A DNA stretch of 64,000 nt from Neoroseomonas terrae (lineage in GTDB: Bacteria; Pseudomonadota; Alphaproteobacteria; Acetobacterales; Acetobacteraceae). Under the pieces are notes generated by a model. That model made no database searches. It worked only from the letters and a program-made list of their open reading frames with translations, and was not told the origin of the DNA. The stretch is from contig NZ_JAAEDI010000011.1 in assembly GCF_018129025.1 (NCBI RefSeq), positions 124,001 to 188,000 on the forward strand, written 5' to 3'. Position 1 is the stretch's first letter, and every line of letters starts with the position of its first letter. Made by a program: the position numbers and the translations under genes. This document shows, piece by piece, positions 44,267 through 51,861 of the stretch.

Positions 44267-44322
44267 GGAGAGGGGCTTTGCCCCTCTCCGAACCTCAGCC
44301 CACCAAAGGCCCGAGGCCTTTG
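44267..44322 (+). terminator. Repeat-type double hairpin (repeat C)
   Basis: GGAGAGGGGC/GCCCCTCTCC followed by CAAAGGCC/GGCCTTTG. The layout is the same as at 15352-15414. It lies 13 bp after the TRAP receptor stop. Confidence 0.68.
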
Positions 44323-44411
44323 CATGCGCTGTGGCCATGCGATCGAGGCGGGGCGCGAGAGGCGTGGGCTTCTGACCTGCGCTGAGCGGGCAGAGAGCTG
44401 TCACCAGCAGG

Positions 44412-44966
44412 ATGAAGCCGATGAGTATCGACATGCCAAGTTCCGATGATCTGTTTGCCGCTGAGCGTTTCCTCGCCGCGGAAGCCAGGATCGCGGCGTG
44501 TTTCGAGCGGATCGAGGAAGCCGTCGCGCCGCTGCTGCGCAGCATGAGGGCGACAGGTCGTACGACCTACGCCACCGATCCCGAGCGGGGGATGATCTGG
44601 GGGCACGCATTTCTCCGGCCTCCTTACGCTCCCAGCGCGGAGGTCGAGTGGTTCGTCGGATGGGGCCTTCGGTTTCCTGACGGAGGAAGCGGCTGGGATG
44701 GCGCCGACCCACGTCTGCCGACCGTGCCGCATGCCATCGTCGCCGTAGGCTCCAGCAGTCAGCCGTTCGGCTTGCCAGGCGGGGTGAAATTCCAGCTGCC
44801 ACCCGGCTGGTCGACTGTCAGCGGAGAGGCCGCATTCCTCGCAGCGTCGCGCCCGCTGGTCGATTTGCCGGATCAGCCCGATGCAAGGGCCGCGGCACTG
44901 GCACAGTGGATTGTTGAGCGAATTGAGGAACTCAAGTCATTCCTCCCTGACTTGCCTACGGCATGA
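44412..44966 (+). CDS. Unrecognised soluble protein
   Basis: A 184-residue protein without signal peptide or membrane segment. It has a helical N-terminus (ERFLAAEARIAACFERIEEA), a central beta-looking part with several Trp (EVEWFVGWGLRFPDGGSGW) and a helical C-terminus (LAQWIVERIEELKSFLPDL). Start choice lies between ATG 44412 and ATG 44421; a short AGCAGG lies just before the first. Its codon use fits the genome. No family was recognised; immunity-like or phage-linked roles cannot be excluded. Confidence 0.6.
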   Translation: MKPMSIDMPSSDDLFAAERFLAAEARIAACFERIEEAVAPLLRSMRATGRTTYATDPERGMIWGHAFLRPPYAPSAEVEWFVGWGLRFPDGGSGWDGADPRLPTVPHAIVAVGSSSQPFGLPGGVKFQLPPGWSTVSGEAAFLAASRPLVDLPDQPDARAAALAQWIVERIEELKSFLPDLPTA

Positions 44967-45303
44967 ACGAAGAATCTCTCGCGCGCCGGATCAGTTTTCG
45001 GGTCCGCGACGACCGCCCCGGTTGCGCGCATGTCCTGCGCAGCCGACACTTGTGGTCAGCGTCCAATAGGCCTGAGAAAGCGGCGCCACGCGCCCTGGCC
45101 GGTGACGTCCGGGACCCATGGAGGCGCCGGATCGAGGTCTTCGGAACGGTATGTCATCGCCGGTGATCTGAAAGCAGACTCTAGACACGGCAAGACAGCC
45201 AACGGGCGCGAATGTGCGGCTTGAGCCGGCGATGGTGGAACTGACGCTTGCCGGGAAAGGCCGTATCCAGCGGGCTCGGTCTCAACATTGCGGGGAAAGC
45301 AGG
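44967..45303. other. 337-bp gap without a recognised feature
   Basis: Several short frames cross this stretch, and one extends the dehydrogenase frame upstream to 45214, but none has a good ribosome site or a familiar sequence. No hairpin or repeat copy was noticed. Confidence 0.4.
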
Positions 45304-46449
45304 ATGGTGGATGGCAACGGGCTGCGCGGACTGGAACTGCGCTCACGCATCAGCACAGGCGGCGTGCTGGAGCTCTCTCTGCATGAGGTGGCGGTGCCGA
45401 CACCGGAAGCCGACGAGATCATCGTTCGAGTTGAGGCAACGCCGATCAACCCCTCGGACATCGGCGTTCTGCTGGGCCCGGCCGGTCTCGATGGGGCCGG
45501 GTTCGCCGGGACTGGAACAAATGCGGTTGTGCGCACGCAGGTGCCGGCGGCGGCGCTGCCGGCCATCGCCGCACGGCTCGATGCATCGCTCCCGGTGGGC
45601 AATGAGGGGGCGGGCACGGTGGTGCGAGCCGGCGCTGATGTTGTTGACCTGCTGGGCAAACGCGTCGCGGTGTTCGGCGGCGCGATGTGGGCGCAGTACC
45701 GCCGCGCGAAGGCGGCCGAATATATGGTGCTGCCCGCGGGGGCGACCCCGCGCGATGGCGCCTCCTGGTACGTCAATCCCATGACGGCACTGGGTTTCGT
45801 GGAGACCATGCGCCACGAAGGCCATACCGCCCTGGTGCACACCGCCGCGGCCTCCAACCTCGGCCAGATGCTAAATCGCATCTGCCTTGCGGATGGCATT
45901 GGCCTGGTGAACATCGTGCGCAGCGCGCAACAGGCGGCGCTGCTGCGGGGTCAAGGCGCCGCCCATGTCGTGGATAGCAGCGCCTCGGACTTCACGGCGG
46001 CGCTGACCGCGGCGCTGGCAGAAACCGGTGCCACCCTGGGCTTCGACGCGGTGAGCGGCGGTCCACTGGCCGGGCAGATCCTGGCCGCCATGGAAGCCGC
46101 AGCACGACAGACTGCCAGCGGCTATCACCACTACGGCTCGGACCGGCACAAGCAGGTTTACCTGTACGGCCGCCTGAACACCGGGCCCACCACCTTCGAG
46201 CGCGTGCCACTCGGCTTCGCCTGGGGGATGGGCGGCTGGCTGCTGAGGCCGGCACTGAAGAAGCTGGGCGCGGAAACGGAGGCACGGCTGCGCGCCCGTG
46301 TGGCTTCCGAGCTGAAGACCACATTCGCCAGCCACTACACCGCGGAAATCTCCCTTGCCGACGCGCTGCGGCCGGACATCATGAAAGCCTATTGTCGGCG
46401 CGCCACGGGGGAGAAGTTCCTGGTGCTGCCACAGCAGGGGCTGGGCTGA
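45304..46449 (+). CDS. Zinc-type alcohol dehydrogenase/quinone oxidoreductase family protein (MDR)
   Basis: A 381-residue medium-chain dehydrogenase/reductase. The N-terminal GroES-like domain has VRVEATPINPSDIGVLLGP and LPVGNEGAGTVVRAG. The cofactor domain has ALVHTAAASNLGQMLNRICL, a variant of the usual AAGGVG motif. It lacks the cysteine set for structural zinc, so it groups with the quinone-oxidoreductase-like branch. ATG 45304 is preferred because the family homology begins soon after; the frame is open to 45214. Substrate not assignable. Confidence 0.85.
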   Translation: MVDGNGLRGLELRSRISTGGVLELSLHEVAVPTPEADEIIVRVEATPINPSDIGVLLGPAGLDGAGFAGTGTNAVVRTQVPAAALPAIAARLDASLPVGNEGAGTVVRAGADVVDLLGKRVAVFGGAMWAQYRRAKAAEYMVLPAGATPRDGASWYVNPMTALGFVETMRHEGHTALVHTAAASNLGQMLNRICLADGIGLVNIVRSAQQAALLRGQGAAHVVDSSASDFTAALTAALAETGATLGFDAVSGGPLAGQILAAMEAAARQTASGYHHYGSDRHKQVYLYGRLNTGPTTFERVPLGFAWGMGGWLLRPALKKLGAETEARLRARVASELKTTFASHYTAEISLADALRPDIMKAYCRRATGEKFLVLPQQGLG

Positions 46450-46473
46450 CGCTCGATCGCTCACCTCCGGGTC

Positions 46474-46570
46474 GCTAGAGCTTCTCCGTTCGCCCTGGCT
46501 CGCTGCGAATGCTCTAGCCCTTTGTTTTTGCAAGCCTCTCAACCCGATCAGGTGATGCCATCTGATCGGG
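46474..46570. repeat. Two intergenic inverted repeats
   Basis: GCTAGAGC (46474-46481) faces GCTCTAGC (46511-46518), and CCCGATCAG (46543-46551) faces CTGATCGGG (46562-46570) across a 10-base loop. Both stems are perfect. Similar CTAGAGC and GATCAGG stems are common intergenic elements in related genomes, as I recall. They separate the convergent dehydrogenase and deacetylase genes. Confidence 0.65.
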
Positions 46571-46618
46571 ACCCGCTCCAACATCCGAAAGCGGGGGCAG
46601 AGCCCCTCGCGACCTTCT

Positions 46619-47263
46619 TCAATCGCTGACGTATTGCGCAAACCCCTCCGCGGGCACACCGCGTCGCAGCGGCACGCAGTCATCGGGCGGCGCGGCGCCG
46701 AACACGGCCCCCGCCTGCTCGGCCTCCCCGAGGAACCGGTCGAGCTGCCGCATCGCCCCGTTCGGCAGATCATGCAGCACCAGCACGACCGTCCCGCGCA
46801 CATCCCGCAGCATGCCATGCGCCGTCGCGACCCAGCCCTCCGGATCGGCGAAATCCCGCGGCACGGCGTTCCACAGCAGGACGGTATGGCGATGCGCGAT
46901 CAGATGATCCGCCGCCGCGCGGTTCAGCAGATGCGGACCGAGCCTCCCGCCGCCGCCATTCGGCCGGAACAGCCGATCCGGTCCTTGCAGCGCACCGAGC
47001 AAGGCATCGGTCTCCGCGATCTCAGCCACCGCCTCCGCCGCGCTCCGCGTGCCGAGCGGCGCACCATGCGTCAGCGTGTGGTTGCCGATCGCGTGGCCTT
47101 CCGCCTTCGCCCGCTCCGCGCAGGCGCGCGCCGCGGGGTCGCGCAGCTTCGCGCCCACCAGGAAGAAGGTGGCGGTGACGCGCCGGCGTGCCAGGACATC
47201 CAGCACGCCGGGGGTCACCGCCGGCTCGGGGCCGTTGTCGAAGGTCAGGCAGACCCCGACCAT
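46619..47263 (-). CDS. Polysaccharide deacetylase (NodB/CE4 family)
   Basis: A 214-residue NodB-fold protein without a signal peptide. Motif 1 reads LTFDNGP instead of TFDDGP, so the usual metal-ligand second Asp is Asn. Motif 2 HTLTHG keeps both His ligands. Motif 3 reads FRPNGGG instead of RxPYG, and motif 5 LVLHD is present. It may be a weak or altered deacetylase, or act on a small substrate in the cytosol. It is 7 bp downstream of the FAH-family gene on the same strand, which suggests one transcript. Confidence 0.85.
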   Translation of the reverse strand: MVGVCLTFDNGPEPAVTPGVLDVLARRRVTATFFLVGAKLRDPAARACAERAKAEGHAIGNHTLTHGAPLGTRSAAEAVAEIAETDALLGALQGPDRLFRPNGGGGRLGPHLLNRAAADHLIAHRHTVLLWNAVPRDFADPEGWVATAHGMLRDVRGTVVLVLHDLPNGAMRQLDRFLGEAEQAGAVFGAAPPDDCVPLRRGVPAEGFAQYVSD

Positions 47264-47270
47264 ACGGCGA

Positions 47271-48161
47271 TCAGTCGCCGATGGCGTTGGTCAGCACGCC
47301 GATGCCCTCGATGGTCAGCTCCATCACGTCGCCGGTCTTCATCGTCTGCGGCGGCTGCATCGCGTAGCCGACACCTTCCGGCGTGCCGGTCATGATCACG
47401 TCGCCCGGCAGCAGGGTGAAGCCGGCCGAGAGCTGATGGATGATCTCCTTCACGTCGAAGATCATCTTCGAAGTGCGGGACGACTGACGCTGCTCGCCAT
47501 TCAGCTTCAGGCTGATGGCGATGTCGGACGTATCGAGATCCTCGCGCGGCACGATCACCGGGCCCATCGGGCAGGACCGGTCCAGGGACTTGCCCTTGAA
47601 CCACTGGCCATGGCGGCGCTGCAGTTCGCGGCCCGTCACGTCATTGCCGATGGTCCAGCCGAAGACGTGGTCGAGCGCCTTCTCCTTCGGGATGTCGCGC
47701 CCGGCGGTGCCGATCACGGCGACCAGCTCGACCTCATAGTCCAGCCAGGAGGTCACGCCCGTATGGCTCGGCACCAGCGCACCCGGCGCGATGACGGTGT
47801 CGGCAGCCTTGGTGAAGAACTGCGGGAACTTCGGCACCTCGGAATTGGTGATGCCGCGGGTGCGGTCGCCCTCGGCGACGTGGTCCATGTAGTTGCGGCC
47901 GACGCAGAAGACGTTGCGGCGCGGGCGGGGAATCGGCGCCTGCAGCGCCACCTTGTCCGCGGCCAGCACGGCGTTCGCCGGCGGGTTCGCCGTCAGCGCG
48001 CGCACGGCGGCGAGCGCAGCGGGGCCGGCTTCGATCAGCGCGATCATGTCGCGCGCCGGGGGCATCGCCACCGCGAGGTCGAGCACGCGCCCCCCATCGA
48101 GCAGCACGCCGACGCGGCTGCCCGCGACGTCGGAAAAGGTGATGAGCTTCAGGCCGGCCAT
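47271..48161 (-). CDS. Fumarylacetoacetate hydrolase (FAH) family protein
   Basis: A 296-residue Mg-dependent hydrolase or decarboxylase of the FAH superfamily. The catalytic core shows VFCVGRNYMDHVAEG, the metal-binding LDYEVELVAVIG (two Glu), and FGWTIGNDVTGRELQRRHGQ (Asp). GDVIMTGTPEGVGY near the end is diagnostic. Members cleave acylpyruvates, decarboxylate 2-oxo acids such as oxaloacetate, or act in aromatic breakdown; the reaction cannot be chosen here. It is the first gene of a pair with the deacetylase. Confidence 0.93.
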   Translation of the reverse strand: MAGLKLITFSDVAGSRVGVLLDGGRVLDLAVAMPPARDMIALIEAGPAALAAVRALTANPPANAVLAADKVALQAPIPRPRRNVFCVGRNYMDHVAEGDRTRGITNSEVPKFPQFFTKAADTVIAPGALVPSHTGVTSWLDYEVELVAVIGTAGRDIPKEKALDHVFGWTIGNDVTGRELQRRHGQWFKGKSLDRSCPMGPVIVPREDLDTSDIAISLKLNGEQRQSSRTSKMIFDVKEIIHQLSAGFTLLPGDVIMTGTPEGVGYAMQPPQTMKTGDVMELTIEGIGVLTNAIGD

Positions 48162-48621
48162 GGCGTTCCCCCGGAGGATCTACAAGGCGCCAAGCAAGCG
48201 CGGCACGGCCGGCGGCACAAGCCCCCGCCATGGCGGCGGCGGGTCGGGGCCGGAAAGGGGCTGCCTGATTGCCCTGCTACTTCGGTCATCGGCAATCGGA
48301 GGGGCTCTGCCCCTCCGAACCACCCCGCCAGGGGGTTGGACCCCCTGGACCGCAATCTGTTGGCGCCGGGCATGACGGACCTGCCACCCCCTCCAGACCC
48401 GCTTCGTGCACAATGTGGGGGACCGATCGTTTGCGGACGGCGGAAAAATTTGGCCGGACGCGGAGAGCGGTCTGAATGCCGCGGATTACCGCCATTCTCG
48501 CGCCGGGCGCGGCGAGCGGGCCGGCCAGACGGTTTCGGACGGTTTTGAGCGTTCCTGATCGGCGACGCGCAAAATGTGCGCGCAATTCCGGACACGATAA
48601 CCGCTGAATGATCGGAATTGA
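48162..48621. other. 460-bp gap at the host/prophage boundary
   Basis: It contains repeat A copy 2 (48264-48363). Near the right end, CCTGATC (48554) is matched by GATCAGG (48620), and AATTCCG by CGGAATT, in an AT-richer stretch. No gene was seen. The host-prophage junction may lie in or just right of this region, but no clear attachment sequence was identified. Confidence 0.5.
48264..48363 (+). repeat. Intergenic repeat A, copy 2
   Basis: Nearly identical over ~100 bp to 7645-7744, including the GGAGGGGC.../...GCCCCTCC and CCAGGGGGT/ACCCCCTGG stems. The differences are mostly in and around the first loop. It lies upstream of the FAH-family gene. Confidence 0.85.
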
Positions 48622-48810
48622 TCAGGACTTGAGCTGAGAGACGGTGGTGCTCGCGCTGCCACCCATGATGAGCGTCATCACCCCTCCCTCGCCCACATTG
48701 ATGACGAGCTGCGACGGCTGTGGCTGAGCCGCCGGCGCTGCTCGCCGCGACGCCTGGACTTGCTGGGCGAGCGCAGAAAACAGGTCCACAGGCGGCGTTG
48801 GCGTAGTCAT
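48622..48810 (-). CDS. Small unrecognised protein
   Basis: A 62-residue peptide with a low-complexity N-terminal half (Pro/Ala/Gln) and a beta-looking end (QLVINVGEGGVMTLIMGGSA). GGAG lies 10 bases before ATG 48810. It sits between the repeat-A gap and the phage repressor and has the same strand as the repressor. Whether it is host or prophage is unclear. Confidence 0.45.
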   Translation of the reverse strand: MTTPTPPVDLFSALAQQVQASRRAAPAAQPQPSQLVINVGEGGVMTLIMGGSASTTVSQLKS

Positions 48811-48908
48811 TCCGGCACATCTCCAAAGGGCAGGTCAGGCGGCTTCGTCACCGTCTCGTGAAACCGATCGTCCGCACCGTGGGGGGTTTGGCAACCCCTG
48901 ATAAACCC

Positions 48909-49427
48909 TTAGCCGGGAACCTTCGCGCGTGAGGCGCTTGACCCCTCGGATTTGGTGGCGTGTGACGCCTTCGTTGCGGCGTCATGCAGAAGAATCGTGA
49001 GCAGCATCAAGGCGCTGGTGTCGCCGATCTCGGATGCGGGAATCCCTGATCGGGCAAGGGCTTCCTTGAACGCTTCGTCCAGGCGACCGGTATCAACCGT
49101 CCCGAACAGAAGCCCCGGCTTCACGGGCGTAGCCGCTCGCACGGTGTGATCTGCATCACCATCCCTCATCGGCCCGCGGCCAGTGGCAAGCCACTGCATC
49201 GACACGCCTGTCGCTTCGCACAGTGCCGCGAGAGGAAAGAAGGCCGGCCTCGACTTGCCGTCACGCCAGTGACCCAAGGTTTCTAGGCTAACATCGGAAA
49301 TTCTCGACGCGCGGCTAATGCCTCCTGCGGCATCAAACAGCGCTTGAAGGCGCGTTCCGACCTCGGCCGACCAGCCCGGAACCCCAGCCCGGAACCCAAC
49401 ATCCGCCGATCCTGCCCGCTTAGCCAT
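48909..49427 (-). CDS. Phage repressor (XRE-type helix-turn-helix)
   Basis: A 172-residue protein with an N-terminal DNA-binding domain (residues ~20-85; LQALFDAAGGISRASRISDV, LETLGHWRDGKSRPAFFPLA). A helical C-terminal part follows that lacks the LexA-type protease. It is divergent from ner, and the intervening DNA carries repeated operator-like sequence. By analogy to Mu c it should hold the prophage silent. The absence of a self-cleavage domain suggests control other than classical RecA-driven cleavage. Confidence 0.82.
   Translation of the reverse strand: MAKRAGSADVGFRAGVPGWSAEVGTRLQALFDAAGGISRASRISDVSLETLGHWRDGKSRPAFFPLAALCEATGVSMQWLATGRGPMRDGDADHTVRAATPVKPGLLFGTVDTGRLDEAFKEALARSGIPASEIGDTSALMLLTILLHDAATKASHATKSEGSSASRAKVPG
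49294..49308. promoter_or_regulatory. Operator-like repeat inside the repressor gene
   Basis: TCGGAAATTCTCGAC here is an exact 15-base copy of 49508-49522, located within the repressor coding sequence. It could be a downstream operator allowing looping or roadblock autorepression. Confidence 0.45.
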
Positions 49428-49440
49428 TGAATTTCCTCAC

Positions 49441-49522
49441 ATTCTCGACGTGATCGAGAATGTTTCGGTAATAGCAGGGCGGAACTCGATTTTTGTCGTT
49501 GCCGAAGTCGGAAATTCTCGAC
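49441..49522. promoter_or_regulatory. Repressor/Ner operator region
   Basis: ATTCTCGA-CGTGA-TCGAGAAT (49441-49461) is a perfect palindrome with 8-base arms, 14 bp before the repressor start. The half-site AATTCTCGAC recurs at 49513-49522 within TCGGAAATTCTCGAC. The region is divergent between repressor and ner and is the likely lysis-lysogeny switch. Confidence 0.72.
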
Positions 49523-49611
49523 ATCTTTACGTCGTTGGTCGTGTCTCTCGGCACGTCAGACGCCCCTAAAAATCCCGCCGGCCAGGGCGGGGTGTGAACG
49601 GAGAACCCCCA

Positions 49612-49956
49612 ATGGCCATTCGCCGCAAAGACGGCACATGGCAGGTCGCCAAGCTCCCCTCGGGAGACTGGCACCCGGAGGAAATCAAGGCGGCCGTCCG
49701 CATGAGCGGGCGCGCCATGAGCCTCCAGAAGCTGTCGCGAGACAGCTGCCTGCATCCCCGCGCCTGCCACCGTGCCATCCGCACCCCGCACTATTGGGGT
49801 GAGCTGGCCATCGCCCGTCAGCTTCGCTTGAAGCCGGCGGACATCTGGCCGAGCCGCCATGAGGCGGACGGCACCCGGCACTGCCAGGTGCGGGAACAGC
49901 GCGTTTCTACCGTCCGCCCGCCCGAGGGTCATTGTGAATCTCGGGTGGCGGCATGA
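49612..49956 (+). CDS. ner: Ner-like phage DNA-binding regulator
   Basis: A 114-residue protein. Residues ~20-80 (DWHPEEIKAAVRMSGRAMSL, LSRDSCLHPRACHRAIRTPH, LRLKPADIWPSRH) match the Ner/Nlp family, which in phage Mu shuts off early and repressor promoters. ATG 49612 has GGAG 8 bases upstream. The stop overlaps the next start (ATGA at 49953). In Mu-like phages transposase A follows ner; here the lysis gene follows directly. Confidence 0.85.
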   Translation: MAIRRKDGTWQVAKLPSGDWHPEEIKAAVRMSGRAMSLQKLSRDSCLHPRACHRAIRTPHYWGELAIARQLRLKPADIWPSRHEADGTRHCQVREQRVSTVRPPEGHCESRVAA

Positions 49957-50621
49957 GCCGGCTCCGCGAATTCCTGGTGCGCCTGGTGGTGACGCCGCCC
50001 GATATCGTGGAATCCCGGTTCGCCACCGCCTGCCTGTTCGCCAGTGTCATCATGTCCATCCTGTTCGGTGGCCAGGTGCTCGCCTGCTCCAGCGCCAGCG
50101 CCGGCACCCTGTTCCCGTCCCGCTATGACGCGCAAATCCGCGCGTCGGTGGCGCGGCACTGGCCGGACCATCCGGACTGGCTGGCCTGGCGCGCGCAGCT
50201 CTACCAGGAATCGCGCCTGCGGCCGGATGCCGTGTCGCCAGTCGGTGCGGCCGGCCTCGCGCAGTTCATGCCGGGCACCTGGCGCGACGTGGTGCGGGAG
50301 CTGCGGCTTCCGCCCGGCGTGTCGCCGCACCAGGATATCGCGATCGACGCCGGCGCCTACTTCATGGCCAAGATGCGCCGGGCGTGGTCCAGCCCCCGCC
50401 CTTCTTCCGAACGGCACCGCCTCGCGCAGGCCAGCTACAATGCTGGCCTCGGCAACATCCTGCGCGCGCAATCCCGCTGCGGCGGTGCCAGGGACTGGGC
50501 GGACATCGTGCCGTGCCTGCCGCTGGTCACGGGCACGCGCAATGCCGCCGAGACGCGCGGCTATGTCGAGGCCATCGCCCGGTGGCGACTGCGGATGATC
50601 GCTGACGGCGCCACGCCGTGA
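49953..50621 (+). CDS. Phage lytic transglycosylase endolysin with N-terminal membrane anchor
   Basis: A 222-residue SLT-type muramidase. A hydrophobic stretch at ~25-48 (FATACLFASVIMSILFGGQV) could be a signal-anchor-release segment. The SLT domain carries the catalytic Glu in LYQESRLRPDAVSPVGAAGL, then AQFMPGTWRD and ASYNAGLGNI. It is the first gene of the lysis cassette and is coupled to ner upstream and to the Rz-like gene downstream (GTG 50618). No separate holin was recognised, which fits a SAR endolysin. Confidence 0.85.
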   Translation: MSRLREFLVRLVVTPPDIVESRFATACLFASVIMSILFGGQVLACSSASAGTLFPSRYDAQIRASVARHWPDHPDWLAWRAQLYQESRLRPDAVSPVGAAGLAQFMPGTWRDVVRELRLPPGVSPHQDIAIDAGAYFMAKMRRAWSSPRPSSERHRLAQASYNAGLGNILRAQSRCGGARDWADIVPCLPLVTGTRNAAETRGYVEAIARWRLRMIADGATP

Positions 50622-51106
50622 CCGGCGGGCGCATCATTGCGGCACTCGGCTTACTGGCGGCGGTCGCCGCCTGCATCGTTGGGGTTGGCCTGCGCTGGGC
50701 GGCCCTGGAAAGCGACGCCGCGACGGCCCGCGCCAACGCCACGGCGGCGACGGCACGGGCCGAGACGGCGGAGCGGATCGCGCAGGGGAACGCCGAGGCG
50801 GCCCGCGCGCTGACGGAACAGCACGCGCAGGCGATGCGGGAGCTGACCGAGGTTGCCCACCAGGTGCAGCGCGACGCGCAGCGCCTGGCATCCGAGATGG
50901 AGGCCATCCGTGCTGACCCGACCCATGCGGCACCTGCTGCTGGCGTGCTCGATCGCGTCGTTGACAGCCTGCGCAGCCGCCGCGCCGCCCCCGCCGCCGG
51001 AAGTCCGGCTGGTGCGCCGGCCGGTGCCGGCGCCGCTGCTGATCCCGCCCACGCCGCCGGCGCTGCCGGCGCGGGGCGTGCCGCTGACACAGGGGCGGGT
51101 CGGTGA
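50618..51106 (+). CDS. Rz-like inner-membrane spanin
   Basis: A 162-residue protein starting at GTG 50618. One N-terminal transmembrane helix (IIAALGLLAAVAACIVGVGL) is followed by a long Ala/Glu-rich coiled coil (~30-110) and a low-complexity Ala/Gly tail. The tail is probably only a by-product of the overlapping Rz1 gene. The architecture and position are those of Rz i-spanins, which join the inner and outer membranes for the last step of lysis. Confidence 0.78.
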   Translation: MTGGRIIAALGLLAAVAACIVGVGLRWAALESDAATARANATAATARAETAERIAQGNAEAARALTEQHAQAMRELTEVAHQVQRDAQRLASEMEAIRADPTHAAPAAGVLDRVVDSLRSRRAAPAAGSPAGAPAGAGAAADPAHAAGAAGAGRAADTGAGR

Positions 51107-51230
51107 GCTGCTGCTTGGCTACGACGCCGCGCTTGCGGCCTGTTCTACCCAGCTCGGCGCCATCGCCCGGCTGGATGCCTGCGAACCTGGTGCGTCCTGC
51201 GCGGCGGCCGATGTGAGAGGGGCGCCGTAG
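50910..51230 (+). CDS. Rz1-like outer-membrane spanin lipoprotein (embedded in Rz gene)
   Basis: A ~106-residue lipoprotein in another frame, overlapping the last 197 bases of the Rz-like gene. The signal ends in a lipobox (SIASLTAC), followed by a Pro-rich stretch (AAAAPPPPPEVRLVRRPVPA) as in Rz1 proteins. GTG 50910 has GGAGG at good distance; ATG 50925 is the alternative. The C-terminal part with several Cys is longer than in lambda Rz1. Confidence 0.78.
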   Translation: MLTRPMRHLLLACSIASLTACAAAAPPPPPEVRLVRRPVPAPLLIPPTPPALPARGVPLTQGRVGELLLGYDAALAACSTQLGAIARLDACEPGASCAAADVRGAP

Positions 51231-51595
51231 TGCTCGACATGGACACACTCGCGAAATTCTGGCCGCTGGCCTTCGGGGCCGGCGGCGTCGTTGTCGCCGC
51301 CCTGCTGTGGCGGATGCGCGGCGAGTTCGCCACGAAGGCCGACGTGATGCCGCTGCGCGACAGTCTCTCCGCGGCGACACAGCGGATCGAGCGCATGGAA
51401 GGCGACATGCGCCACCTGCCGACGCGCGACGATATCCACAACCTACGGGTCGAAGTGACCGCCATGCGCGGTGATCTTCGCGAGATGCGCGCCGAGGCGA
51501 AGGGGATGCGCGAGATCATGACGCGCACCGAAACCGCCATAACCCGACATGAAGACATCTTCGCGCAGGCAGCAGCGCAGCGGGGCCGGGCGTGA
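51230..51595 (+). CDS. DUF2730-like phage membrane protein
   Basis: A 121-residue protein with one N-terminal membrane segment (FWPLAFGAGGVVVAALLW) and a heptad-rich remainder (SAATQRIERMEGDMRHLPTR, LREMRAEAKGMREIMT). This matches the DUF2730 family found in the same position in Mu-like phages. GTG 51230 overlaps the Rz1 stop; ATG 51239 is an alternative start. Function unknown. Confidence 0.72.
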   Translation: MLDMDTLAKFWPLAFGAGGVVVAALLWRMRGEFATKADVMPLRDSLSAATQRIERMEGDMRHLPTRDDIHNLRVEVTAMRGDLREMRAEAKGMREIMTRTETAITRHEDIFAQAAAQRGRA

Positions 51596-51861
51596 TCGTC
51601 ATCCGCGTAGAGCTGCATAGCGCGGTCACTGGAAAGGTGACCGAGATCGCGCGCGCGATCGTCGCCAATGACGGCACCGGCACGACGACGCTGCGGCACT
51701 ACACCGCGATGGCGCTCCGCGGCCGGTCGCGTGACGAGTTTGACCGGCAGAAGGTCCAGCGCGCCGGCACGGTGCGGGACTGGCCTGCACCCCGCCTGCA
51801 TGTGTGGAACCTGGTGGCGGAGGCGTTGAAGGCGATGGGGTACGGCAGGGGGAAGCCATGA
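51592..51861 (+). CDS. Small phage protein, unrecognised
   Basis: An 89-residue soluble protein (GTG 51592, overlapping the previous stop). It has a beta-rich first half (VIRVELHSAVTGKVTEIARA) and a basic central region (RGRSRDEFDRQKVQR). It overlaps the next gene by 4 bases (ATGA). No family was recognised; similar small proteins lie here in Mu-like phages. Confidence 0.65.
   Translation: MIVIRVELHSAVTGKVTEIARAIVANDGTGTTTLRHYTAMALRGRSRDEFDRQKVQRAGTVRDWPAPRLHVWNLVAEALKAMGYGRGKP

Noticed and set aside
7645-48363. Repeats A/B/C as IS ends or attachment sites
   Set aside because: No transposase gene or target duplication is seen beside any copy; they are called only intergenic repeats.
49420-49932. 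170-codon minus-strand frame overlapping ner and the operator
   Set aside because: It would run through the palindromic operator and opposite ner, which has a recognisable family motif and a good start.
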